A stretch of 64,000 bases of DNA from CBDESN01 sp965242495 (GTDB lineage Bacteria > Pseudomonadota > Alphaproteobacteria > MPNO01): contig OZ251446.1 in the NCBI GenBank assembly GCA_965242495.1, forward strand, positions 2,480,001 to 2,544,000. Reading direction: 5' to 3'. The notes beneath the pieces are model-generated. The model was given only the letters and a program-made list of their open reading frames with translations, did no database searches and was not told where the DNA came from. How positions within the stretch are numbered: the stretch's first letter is position 1; each line of letters begins with the position of its first letter. Made by a program: the position numbers and the translations under genes. Of the stretch, positions 23,203 to 31,597 are shown in pieces.

Positions 23203-26200
23203 CTATAGCAGCAGGTTCGCACGCGGGGCGGCGGCCCCTCGCGCGCGCAGGTGGTTCTGGATCGACTCCAGCATGGCGCGCTCCTCCGAACCGGCCTCGG
23301 CCAGTTCGGTCACCGCCTGCACGACCCGGGCGAAGAGTTCGTGGCGCCACAGGCCGCGCGCCTCCAGATAGGCGTCCACCCGGCTCTGTTCGCCGCCCTT
23401 CCACAGCTGCATCGTCCTGTGGATCCGGTCGATCAGCGGCGGGGGCGCGCCGTCCGCCGCGGGTTCGCCGAGATCGCGGGCCGCGCGGCGCCGCCACGGC
23501 TTGAGCCGGGCTTCGCCGCCGCCGGCGTTCGCTTCGTCGGCGTCGTCGCCTTCCGCCGGCGACTGCGCCGCGCCGCGCGCCAGCAGGTCGAGGCGCCCGG
23601 CGAGGTCGGAATCCGACAGGTTGCACGACAGCGCATACAGGATGCAGGCCCCCGCCGGCGCCGGGCCGAGGCCGAAATCGTTGCGGTGCAGCAGGTAATA
23701 GGCGGTCGGGTCGTCCAGCTCGTCGGTCGCTCCCGCGTCGCGCCGCAGCAGCCGGCTGACCACGAAGCCCACCACCATGCGCCGCGCCTCGCGCAGAAAC
23801 CCGGCGACGGTCAGCAGCGCGCCAGGTTCGTCCGCCTTGCGCACGGCCGGATGGCGGCTGAACGCCTCCAGCGCCGGCCCGGTCGCCGCCCATACGAAGT
23901 CCGGCCCGCGGATGCCGGCGTCCCAGAAATCCCGCAGGCGTTGGGCGATGTTCTCCTGCATCTCCGCCAGCACCCCGGCGTCCCAGCCCGGCCGGGCGGC
24001 CGGCGGGCGCTTCCTGCACGCCAGCCAGATGGACGACGACAGCGCCGCCGAGGTCAGGGAGCGCTGGCGGTTCTGCATCTCGGTCCGGATCGGCCAGGAG
24101 GCGGTGACGGCGAAGCCGGCGCGGATCAAGGCCGAGACCAATGTCTCCCAGGCATCGGGCGACTTGTTGGCGAACACCACCACCAGCCGCCCGTCCTCCC
24201 GCAGCGCCTCGTGGCAGGCGCCGAAGGCGCGGGCCATGCCGTCTTCGTAGGCCCGTTTCGAGGCTTGCCTGTCGCCGCCGAAGCGGCTGGCGTCGTCGAT
24301 CAACTCGCCCGCGCCGTCCTCCCATTTGGGACCCAGCGGGGCGGCGAAGGCGGCGTCGATCTCCTCCGAAAGCCCGTGCAGGGCGCGGCGCAACCAGACG
24401 TGGAAGAAGTCCATCAGGTCGGAATAGGGGATGGCGTCGTAATAGGGCGGGTCGGTGACGATGGCGTCGAAACCGCCGGATGGCGCTTCGGTGGCCGATC
24501 GTCGCATGACCTGCGCTTCCGGCGCGCCCAACGCCGTATCCTGCAAGTGTTCAAGGACGCGGGCGATCCATTCGACCGCCTGGATGAAGCCGCCGCTCGT
24601 GTCCTCGAGTGGGCAGGATTCGGCGAAATCCCACACCATCGGCAAGGCGAAGCGGGCGAAGGTGCTGCGAATCTTTTCGGGGTCGTTGGTCCAGGTCGCC
24701 AGGGTGCTGCCGCGATCCGCCAGACGGCTGATCGAGGGCGCAAGACAGGCCAGGACGGCCTCGCGCCAGTCGTCGGGGTAGTCGTCCATCTCCTCGGCGC
24801 AGCGGCGCAGCTCCCGCACGAAGGTTCCCAGCGCCAGCAGCTGCCGGTCGGTGAAGAGCGTGGACCAGCGGCCAAGGCCGTAATTCTCCACCGAGAAAGC
24901 GCGCGATGCGCCCTGGCCCTGGCGTGGGATTGGCTCCTCCGGCAAGCCGAAAGGGATCCGATCGTAAAGTTCTTCCAGTTCCTCGCGTCCCACCTGCGCC
25001 GCCGCGATCTCGGCCTCCGTCGGCAGCCGGTATTCCTTGCCCTGCTGTCCCTCCACGACGACGGCCGTCATGCGCGCCCCGAGCCGCCCGGCGCGGCCTT
25101 CGGCGCGAATGTCCGCCATCGTCGCCACCGCGCCGCAGCACGGGCAGCTGGCGCCGCTGCCGCTCATGGTGCCGGCGCCCAGGGCGCGGTCGTGCGCCCG
25201 CTTCCGCGCCGCGTCGCCGCCGCCTTCGGGCGCGTCGCGCTCGATGCCGAACTCGACCCCGCCGCCGTCGTCGCGCGGCGTCATCGTCAGCAGCACGCGC
25301 TTGCGCGCCGTCCGACACAGCCAGCGCGTCTTCAGCAGCGGCACCTCCGCCCGGCAGCCGTTGCAACGGACCGTGCGCGCCCACAGACAGGCCACCGTCG
25401 GCTTGGCGACCCAGCGCGGTTCGGTTTCGTCCTCCAGATGGAGCGAGTCGAAGTCGGCGTTGAGCGCCGCCGTCGAAACTTCGCCGCTCTCGTCCGGCGC
25501 CAGCAGGCGCGGCGGTTGCGGCCGGTGGCGCGCCTGCGGCCGTTGCGCGTTGCGCCCGCGGCCCTTGCGCCGCACGGGCTCGAACTCGGCATAGGTCGGG
25601 TAGCGCGCCGCCAGCGTCCGCCGCGCCCCGGCCAGCACGCGCCTTCCCCAGGCCCGCAGATGCCAGGCGAAAGGCGCGCGCGAGGCCTGTGCCGGCGTTT
25701 CCAGAAGCGGCGGCGCCTCGCCGATCCCATGGCCGTAGCGGGCCATTTCCTCGCGCAGCGTCGCGGGGTTCGCAGCGCCTTGCGCCTTCAGGTAAGCCTC
25801 CATGAACGCCCGGTCTTGCAGCGCGAAGCCCGGCAGCGGCCGGGTATGGCCGGCCGTTTGGCGCGGGTAATGGAGCGTGCAGCGCAGGAGGAGCCACGCC
25901 ACCGGGTTGAGGTCCGCCGCCACGGCCTCGCAGCCCAGCCGCATGGCCTCCAGCGGGATGGCGCCGCCGCCCGCGAACGGGTCCAGCACGCGCGGCGCGC
26001 GGCCGCCGAACGCCGCCCGGATCTCCGCGCGGAAGGCCTCGATCTCGCCGTCCGCCTCGCGCCCCCACCGGCAGACGCCGCCTTGCGTCGCCTCCTTCAT
26101 GCGCCCGCCGGCGGCGTCCGGCGCCTCGACCACGCGGCCCGCCATCCGCTCCAGCAGCCGGCGGCGGCTGGCGCCCTCGCCCGGGTCCGCCAACAACGTC

Positions 26201-26355
26201 GCCAGCAACGCCGCCCGGCAGGCCGCCAACGGCCGCCGCGCCGGCCAGATATGCAGCGTCGAGACGTGCCCATGCCGCACGTTCTTCTCATGCACGGAAT
26301 CCAGCGACACCTGCTTGAGCGGAAACGCGGCTTCGATGAGGCGGGCGCCGCTCAC
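23203..26355 (-). CDS. DUF1156 DNA methyltransferase of an antiphage-type island
   Basis: A 1,050-residue amino-DNA methylase. The N-terminus LIEAAFPLKQVSLDSVHEK is characteristic of DUF1156. AdoMet motif I is LDPFAGGGAIPLEA (DPFAGGG 125-131), and the catalytic DPPY is in VTDPPYYDAIPYSDL (635-638), indicating N6-adenine or N4-cytosine methylation. Cysteine pairs in RCNGCRAEV and SCPCCGAV suggest a zinc-binding insertion. It starts at GTG 26355 inside the HEPN gene stop (GTGA). DUF1156 methylases with DUF499 and helicase genes are recognised defence loci, where methylation would mark self DNA. Target sequence unknown. Confidence 0.88.
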   Translation of the reverse strand: MSGARLIEAAFPLKQVSLDSVHEKNVRHGHVSTLHIWPARRPLAACRAALLATLLADPGEGASRRRLLERMAGRVVEAPDAAGGRMKEATQGGVCRWGREADGEIEAFRAEIRAAFGGRAPRVLDPFAGGGAIPLEAMRLGCEAVAADLNPVAWLLLRCTLHYPRQTAGHTRPLPGFALQDRAFMEAYLKAQGAANPATLREEMARYGHGIGEAPPLLETPAQASRAPFAWHLRAWGRRVLAGARRTLAARYPTYAEFEPVRRKGRGRNAQRPQARHRPQPPRLLAPDESGEVSTAALNADFDSLHLEDETEPRWVAKPTVACLWARTVRCNGCRAEVPLLKTRWLCRTARKRVLLTMTPRDDGGGVEFGIERDAPEGGGDAARKRAHDRALGAGTMSGSGASCPCCGAVATMADIRAEGRAGRLGARMTAVVVEGQQGKEYRLPTEAEIAAAQVGREELEELYDRIPFGLPEEPIPRQGQGASRAFSVENYGLGRWSTLFTDRQLLALGTFVRELRRCAEEMDDYPDDWREAVLACLAPSISRLADRGSTLATWTNDPEKIRSTFARFALPMVWDFAESCPLEDTSGGFIQAVEWIARVLEHLQDTALGAPEAQVMRRSATEAPSGGFDAIVTDPPYYDAIPYSDLMDFFHVWLRRALHGLSEEIDAAFAAPLGPKWEDGAGELIDDASRFGGDRQASKRAYEDGMARAFGACHEALREDGRLVVVFANKSPDAWETLVSALIRAGFAVTASWPIRTEMQNRQRSLTSAALSSSIWLACRKRPPAARPGWDAGVLAEMQENIAQRLRDFWDAGIRGPDFVWAATGPALEAFSRHPAVRKADEPGALLTVAGFLREARRMVVGFVVSRLLRRDAGATDELDDPTAYYLLHRNDFGLGPAPAGACILYALSCNLSDSDLAGRLDLLARGAAQSPAEGDDADEANAGGGEARLKPWRRRAARDLGEPAADGAPPPLIDRIHRTMQLWKGGEQSRVDAYLEARGLWRHELFARVVQAVTELAEAGSEERAMLESIQNHLRARGAAAPRANLLL

Positions 26356-27299
26356 GGTTCGCCGCCGCTCGCCTCGGCCTCCGCCAGGAAGACGACGGCC
26401 GCCGCGGTCATATGCAGCACGTAACCGGCGACGTGGCCCGGAACGGACTTCGGCGCCGCGCCCTGGCCATGGCCGCCGAGCCTGTTTCGCGCGGTGGGCA
26501 CGCCGGTTTCCAGCAGGCTCCGCAAAGCGCCAAACTGCTGTTGCCAGAACGAAGGGATGAGGCCGTTATCGAAGCAGATCCCGATCAGCTTGCTTGCGGT
26601 TGCTCCTTCGCCATAGGCCCATTTCCTCTTGTCGCATATCGACTTCATCACGCTTTCGAGGGATTTCAGGCAGTCGTTGAGCGCTTCCTTCGTTTCGCCT
26701 TTCCGGTAGTGCTTATGGGCGCTCAGAAACTCCTGACGCGCGCCGGCATATTGCTTCCGATTGAGGATTCGGAGAGCGGGGAGGACGACCTCCGAATGAA
26801 CGAATTCGGAATCGATACGGACGATCTGTCCATCGGTGTAGCGGTAACCGACGCCATGCTCCTTGAATCTGGCATTCAGCTCTTCTATGGCGCGGTCAGC
26901 ATGGTCGGAAGCAAAACTGTCGTTCAAATAAACATAATCTCGTGTGAAGCAATCTATCCTAAAAAAGGACATTTCGATTACATCGAGAACTCTTTCGACA
27001 TTCTTTTCTTGTAACAAAAAATTCAACAGATCATTCATTTTGTTTTCAACTCCCCTATAATCTGCCGGAAGGCGAAATACGCTGTATTCACGACACAAAG
27101 TGTCTGTTATGTAGTCGTAATTTTCCACTACTTTTGGGGAAAATACTTTGCCATAATGCCATTCGTTCCCGAGAACCTCGCGCATGATATGAACTACCTG
27201 AACTCTCAGCGGGGTTGGAATGCGGTCATAGCTATAGACATCGGGCGTTTCGCCTCGCAACGCTCTCTGGCGTTTCGAGAAGATGTCAACTATGGGCAT
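26352..27299 (-). CDS. AbiJ/HEPN-like protein (STM4504/CBY_0614 family)
   Basis: A 315-residue protein. The N-terminus VDIFSKRQRALRGETPDVY matches the STM4504/CBY_0614 family, which joins an AbiJ-type N-terminal domain to a HEPN domain. The C-terminus has the HEPN motif RN-x4-H in RNRLGGHG (residues 271-277), so RNase activity is possible. A GGAGAAGAG ribosome site precedes the ATG at 27299. The coding sequence is visibly richer in A+T than its neighbours, suggesting later acquisition. It lies between the helicase and the methylase in one operon. Abortive-infection RNase is the likely role, by family. Confidence 0.83.
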   Translation of the reverse strand: MPIVDIFSKRQRALRGETPDVYSYDRIPTPLRVQVVHIMREVLGNEWHYGKVFSPKVVENYDYITDTLCREYSVFRLPADYRGVENKMNDLLNFLLQEKNVERVLDVIEMSFFRIDCFTRDYVYLNDSFASDHADRAIEELNARFKEHGVGYRYTDGQIVRIDSEFVHSEVVLPALRILNRKQYAGARQEFLSAHKHYRKGETKEALNDCLKSLESVMKSICDKRKWAYGEGATASKLIGICFDNGLIPSFWQQQFGALRSLLETGVPTARNRLGGHGQGAAPKSVPGHVAGYVLHMTAAAVVFLAEAEASGGEP

Positions 27300-27401
27300 G
27301 ATCGATACTCTTCTCCATGAATCTGGCTCTCGACGAAGAAGCCGGCCTCGTGGGCGGCTCCTCCCTTCCCGGCGAATTCCGGTCGTTCGTACCGACGACC
27401 G

Positions 27402-30400
27402 TCACCCCTCCATTTCCGCAGCCTCCCGCAGCGCCGCGGCGGAGATGGCGTAGGCGGCGCTGTCGCGGCGGCGGGCGAGCAGCTTGGCGAAGGGATCCTG
27501 CACCCGCAAGAGCCGCGGCGCCGGCGTGGCGCAGTCGAAGACGACGTAGAGCCAGTAGCGCGCGCCCAGATGGCAGGCCTGCTTCCATTCGTTGGCCTCC
27601 ATCCGGATCGTCCCGCCGCCGGCGCGGCCCTTGACCTCGATGCAGCGCGGCTCGCCCTCGCCATGGCGGGAGAGCAGATCGAAGCCCGGCCAGTCGGGCA
27701 GGCCCGCCATGCGGGCGCGCTCCGGCTTGGAGACGTCGCGCGGCTCGCCGCCGCGGTCGCGCTCCCAGGCGATGGCGATACGCAAGGCGATCTCCTCGAC
27801 GCGGGCGTCGTAGCGCTCCGCCTCGCCGGGATCGGCCGCCGGAACGACCAGCGCATGGACGAGGAAGCGCAGGTCGCCGGAGACGATGCGGTCGGGCTCC
27901 GCGTCGAGCGCCGCCAGGGCGCGCGCCTTCTCGGCGTCGAGCGCCCGCTGTTCCCGCTTGACGGCGTCGAGCGCCTCGCCGGCCTCCGGCCCGGCGGCGT
28001 TGCGGGCGAGCTTCACGCGGCGGGCGGCGAGGCCGGCGGCGCGGAGATCGAAGCCCGCCGCGACCCGGCGCCGGTATTCGGGAAGCGCCGCGCGCCGCGC
28101 CTCCCGAAGCGCCGCCGCCATGGGATCGAGGATCTCCCGTTCGGCGAAGGCCGCCGCCTCGGCCCGCATGGCGACGCCGCGCCCGGCCAGCGGCGCGGCG
28201 CCGGGCGGAATCTGCGGCGCCCCGCGCAGCAGGAGCAGATGCTCGATCGGGGTCTCGGCCGGGCCGCCGTCCTCGTCGTGACGAAGCCCCAACAGGCGGC
28301 GCTCGACGATCCGGCGGGCAGGGGGCGCCTCCGGGGCGGGCAAAGGCGGCGCCGGCGCGGCGTCTTCCCGCTCCTGCTCCCGCTCCTGTTCCTGCTCCAC
28401 CGAAGCCGCGGCCAGATGGAGGAAATAGGGCGCCTCCGCCCGGGGGTCCGTGAAGATGGCCCCGCGCCGCGCATCCCGGCCGAACGCCGCCAGCACTCGC
28501 CGGGACAGCGTGTCGAAGAGCGGCTCGCCGGGATGCAGCCAGATGCAGGGGGCGTCTTCCGCCGGCGCGTCGGCGGCCGCCTCCGGGCGGCGCGCGCAGA
28601 GGCGTTCCCGCGCCTCGGCGGGATAGCTTTCCAGGGCGGCGAGCAGCGGATCGAGCGCGCCCGGCCGGGCGGGGGCCAGGGAGAAAAAACCGTCGAGATC
28701 GCCGCGAATCTCCAGCTGCAGCAGGCCGGCGGCCTGCGCCGCGAACCGCCGCACGTAGCCGGGCAGGAGGCGTAGATAGCCCTCGCGCTCCATGTCGCGC
28801 CGGAGTCTGTCGAGATGTGGGGCGACCTCGCCGCCGGTCCCGCCGCCGGTCCCGTAGATGCGCCGTTCGCGCTCCTCGACGGCGCGCAGCCGCGGGCCGG
28901 TGAGCGCCTCCTCGACCCGCTTCACGACGCGCCGCTCTCCGTCGTCGGCGAGCGCCTCCATCATGTAGTCGCGCAGCGAGACGTTCTCGAACAGCCTGCC
29001 GATGACGTCGAACACCTTGTCGGAATGGAGCTCGCGCCGGATGGCGTCGAGCTTGCCGAGCAGGACCTCGAGGACCCGGCCTTCATGGGAGCCGCCGGCC
29101 ACCAGATTGACGATGCGCACGTCGTGTTTCTGGCCGTAGCGGTGGATGCGGCCCATGCGCTGTTCGAGCCGCGCCGGGTTCCAGGGAACGTCGTAGTTCA
29201 CCATCGACCGGCAGAACTGGAGGTTGATCCCTTCGCCCGCGGCGTCGGTGGCCGCCAGATAGCGGGCGCCGGACGGACGGCGGAAACTCTCCACCTGCTC
29301 CTCGCGTTCGGGCCACGACATGCCGCCATGGATCTGCGCCACCTGGCCCGAGAAGCCGAGGCCCTCCAGGCGGCGGACCAGGTAGTCGACCGTGTCGCGA
29401 TGCTCGCTGAAGACGAGCCATTTCTCGCCGCCATGGCGCGGGTCTTCGAGCACTTCGCGCAGCTTCTCGAACTTCGATTCCCGGCCTTCGTCGAGAAGTC
29501 GCCGCGCCCGCCCGCTCAGTTCTTCGAGGGTCGCGATCTCCTTCTTCAGCTCTTCGGCGGTGACGGCGACCGCGGCACCGAGGACCGCATCCTCATAAGC
29601 CTCGCCCTGCTCGCCGTCGTCTTCGTCGGCGCCCCGGTCGTCGAAGAAGTCGATCCGGCGGTCGAGGCTTCGTTGCAGCCGCCGCTGCGCGGCCGCGCCC
29701 GCCTCGCCGGAGCGCAGATCGTCGACGCCGCGCTCCAGCTTGGCGATCCTGCGCTCGAAGGAGCGCAGCAAGGCCCAGGTCGAACTGGCGAGGCGGCGCT
29801 GGAAGACGCTCATCGCCAGCTGCGCCGCCGGGCGCACCCCGAAGGCGCGGTCGTAGACGCGGCGCAGCCAGGCGGCGGTGAGGTCGTAGAGCGCCTGCTC
29901 GCCCTGCGGGCCGGGGGTAAGGTCGTAGCGGAAGGTGTCGCATCTGCGCCGCCGGTAGAGCGGGCCGCCGTCCAGGGCCACCATCTCCTCCTTGGCGCGG
30001 CGGATGAAATGGCGGTCCCGCGCCGCCGGCGGGAAGGCGTGAAGGGCTTCCGGGGTCGAGAAGACCTGCGGGTCCAGCAGCCGCCAGAGATGATGCCAGG
30101 GCGATTCCTTGCCCATATGCGGCGTCGCGGTGAGCAGCAGCAGATGCCGCGCCGACCAGCCGAGGCCGGCGAAGCGGGCCGCGGGCGCGGCGCCGCCGGC
30201 CAGGGCCTCCGCCAGTTCGTAGCGCCGGGACTTGCGGGCGCGATGGTTGTGCGTCGAGGCGCTGAGCTTGTGCGCTTCGTCGAAGACGACGAGGTCGTAG
30301 GGGGGAACGGCCGCTTCCCGCAAAGCGCCGAACACGTCCTCGCCGGCCAGGGTGTCCAGGGACGCGACGACGAGATCGCCGTCCGGCCCCCGGAACGGAT

Positions 30401-31052
30401 TGCCCGCCTTCAGGTCGGGACCGGAAACGATGCGGAAGCGCAGGCGGAACAAGGCGCGGAGCTCCCGCTCCCAATTGCCGACGAGGCCGGCGGGTGGGAC
30501 GATCAGCACCCGCCGCAGACGGCCGCGGGCCAGCGATTCGCGTATGTAGAGGCCGGTCATGACGGTCTTGCCGGCGCCGGCGTCGTCGGCCAGCAGGAAG
30601 CGCAGCGGATCCAGCGGAAGCATGCGCTCGTAGACGGCGATGCGCTGATGGGGCAGCGGGTCGATGCGCGCCGTCTCGCTGGCGAAGGCGGGGTTGAACT
30701 GATGGCCATGGGCCAGCCGCAGAGCCTCCGCGACCGCGGCGACCGCCTCCGGGTCGCCCGCGAAATCGAGCGGCGGGGGCGCGTCCGGCGGCGCCGCGGC
30801 GGCGTTCCGCCCGGCGCCGTCCCCGGCCAGCGACGCTTCGAGCTCCCCCAGGCGCTCCCGCGCCAGGCGTTGCGGGCGCGACCGCCCGGTTTCCCAGCGA
30901 TGCACGGTGAGCGGGGTGACGCGGAGCTCCTCGGCGAAGCGCTGCTGGGTCAGCCCCATGCGCTTGCGGATACGCCGCACGGCCGGGCCGACATATGAGG
31001 CGGGCTCCGTCACGCCGCGCAGCATAAGGGCGGCGAAACGGGTCTTCAACAC
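27402..31052 (-). CDS. HTH-SNF2 helicase fused to a C-terminal DUF3883 domain
   Basis: A 1,216-residue protein. Residues ~20-75 form an XRE-type helix-turn-helix (RMGLTQQRFAEELRVTPLTV). A SNF2-family helicase core follows: Walker A DDAGAGKT (156-163), DEAH box VVFDEAHKL (258-261) and the motif VI region LEQRMGRIHRYGQ. The last ~100 residues (CIEVKGRAGG) form a DUF3883 domain, with the E-x-K of a PD-(D/E)xK nuclease-like fold. The GTG at 31052 is used here; an in-frame ATG at 31025 would also keep the HTH intact. It heads the defence operon. A DNA translocase that both regulates and acts is inferred. Confidence 0.88.
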   Translation of the reverse strand: MLKTRFAALMLRGVTEPASYVGPAVRRIRKRMGLTQQRFAEELRVTPLTVHRWETGRSRPQRLARERLGELEASLAGDGAGRNAAAAPPDAPPPLDFAGDPEAVAAVAEALRLAHGHQFNPAFASETARIDPLPHQRIAVYERMLPLDPLRFLLADDAGAGKTVMTGLYIRESLARGRLRRVLIVPPAGLVGNWERELRALFRLRFRIVSGPDLKAGNPFRGPDGDLVVASLDTLAGEDVFGALREAAVPPYDLVVFDEAHKLSASTHNHRARKSRRYELAEALAGGAAPAARFAGLGWSARHLLLLTATPHMGKESPWHHLWRLLDPQVFSTPEALHAFPPAARDRHFIRRAKEEMVALDGGPLYRRRRCDTFRYDLTPGPQGEQALYDLTAAWLRRVYDRAFGVRPAAQLAMSVFQRRLASSTWALLRSFERRIAKLERGVDDLRSGEAGAAAQRRLQRSLDRRIDFFDDRGADEDDGEQGEAYEDAVLGAAVAVTAEELKKEIATLEELSGRARRLLDEGRESKFEKLREVLEDPRHGGEKWLVFSEHRDTVDYLVRRLEGLGFSGQVAQIHGGMSWPEREEQVESFRRPSGARYLAATDAAGEGINLQFCRSMVNYDVPWNPARLEQRMGRIHRYGQKHDVRIVNLVAGGSHEGRVLEVLLGKLDAIRRELHSDKVFDVIGRLFENVSLRDYMMEALADDGERRVVKRVEEALTGPRLRAVEERERRIYGTGGGTGGEVAPHLDRLRRDMEREGYLRLLPGYVRRFAAQAAGLLQLEIRGDLDGFFSLAPARPGALDPLLAALESYPAEARERLCARRPEAAADAPAEDAPCIWLHPGEPLFDTLSRRVLAAFGRDARRGAIFTDPRAEAPYFLHLAAASVEQEQEREQEREDAAPAPPLPAPEAPPARRIVERRLLGLRHDEDGGPAETPIEHLLLLRGAPQIPPGAAPLAGRGVAMRAEAAAFAEREILDPMAAALREARRAALPEYRRRVAAGFDLRAAGLAARRVKLARNAAGPEAGEALDAVKREQRALDAEKARALAALDAEPDRIVSGDLRFLVHALVVPAADPGEAERYDARVEEIALRIAIAWERDRGGEPRDVSKPERARMAGLPDWPGFDLLSRHGEGEPRCIEVKGRAGGGTIRMEANEWKQACHLGARYWLYVVFDCATPAPRLLRVQDPFAKLLARRRDSAAYAISAAALREAAEMEG

Positions 31053-31072
31053 GATTCATCATATGATAAGTC
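31053..31072. promoter_or_regulatory. Imperfect palindrome at the helicase start, possible operator
   Basis: The 20 bases GATTCATCATATGATAAGTC pair in 8 of 10 positions about a perfect ATCATATGAT core, immediately upstream of the helicase start codon. The A+T richness and position suit a binding site for the HTH domain of the helicase, giving autoregulation, and a TATCAT or TATGAT box within it could act as a -10. This is inference only. Confidence 0.4.
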
Positions 31073-31360
31073 GCCGATCCCAGGCGGACGCAAGAGGCGC
31101 GAGGGTCGTCCTGGTTCGGACGCAGATGAGACGCGGCCCGCCGCGCCGGTCGATATCCGGTCTTTCCATGGCCGGAAGCCTGCTTACGGCCATGGCCGCT
31201 CCCGGAGGCCCACCCGGTGCGATCAAGCTCCGTGAGATGGGGAGGTTGTCCACCGGCGCGGCGGCCGAGTTGGCGGCCTACGGCATCGACACGTTCGATA
31301 TGTCGGAGGATGAGCTCCAAGGCGACGCGGCCAGTGCGCGACCTCATCTGTAACGCCTCC
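31073..31360. other. Gene-free stretch between helicase start and right inverted repeat
   Basis: No supported gene. A plus-strand frame ends at 31,353 and reads LSTGAAAELAAYGIDTFDMS, which looks protein-like and could be the tail of a decayed gene, but it has no recognisable domain or start. Nothing else is seen. Confidence 0.4.
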
Positions 31361-31397
31361 CCATTTGAAAAATCGGGTCCTGCCGGGGCTCGACCGC
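31361..31397 (-). repeat. 37-bp inverted repeat at the right end of the defence island
   Basis: Read on the minus strand, this matches 15,568-15,604 at 34 of 37 positions. It lies about 310 bp upstream of the helicase start. Together with the left copy it frames the island; the 81-bp direct repeats lie outside both. Confidence 0.7.
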
Positions 31398-31424
31398 TTC
31401 GTTCGGTCTCGTCAAGGTCACTGG

Positions 31425-31505
31425 ATTCCCGCGAAAGAGCGTGTGAAGAAACCCTTGGCGTATCCGCCTCGAGCCGATGGCCTTCCCGGGGCCAGTGTCC
31501 CGGGG
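31425..31505 (+). repeat. 81-bp direct repeat, right copy
   Basis: Matches 14,657-14,737 at 80 of 81 positions in the same orientation. It contains a half-palindrome (ATTCCCGCGAAAGAGCG) and runs directly into a tract of 15 G at 31,502-31,516. Confidence 0.85.
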
Positions 31506-31597
31506 GGGGGGGGGGGCCACGCCGGCGAGAGCCGCCTTTACCCGCGCCCGGTTTGGCATTCTAATCGGGGCGATCGGGGCGAACAGGGGTGAGGCCG

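Noticed and set aside
15731..26424. Long antisense ORFs, such as 15,731-19,300 (1,189 codons) and 23,251-26,424 (1,057 codons), both plus
   Set aside because: They lie opposite DUF499 and DUF1156, have no domains and show the Arg/Gly/Ala-rich composition of GC-rich shadow frames.
15635..31052. Island as BREX or DISARM
   Set aside because: No PglZ/BrxZ phosphatase-like gene, no Lon-like protease and no DrmB (DUF1998) or PLD gene is present; DUF499/DUF1156 fits better.
15635..31052. Island as a type I restriction-modification system
   Set aside because: No HsdS specificity subunit, and the helicase architecture is SNF2/HTH rather than HsdR.
31140..31353. Plus frame ending AYGIDTFDMSEDELQG as a gene
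   Set aside because: Some protein-like character but no start, ribosome site or known domain; noted only as a possible remnant.
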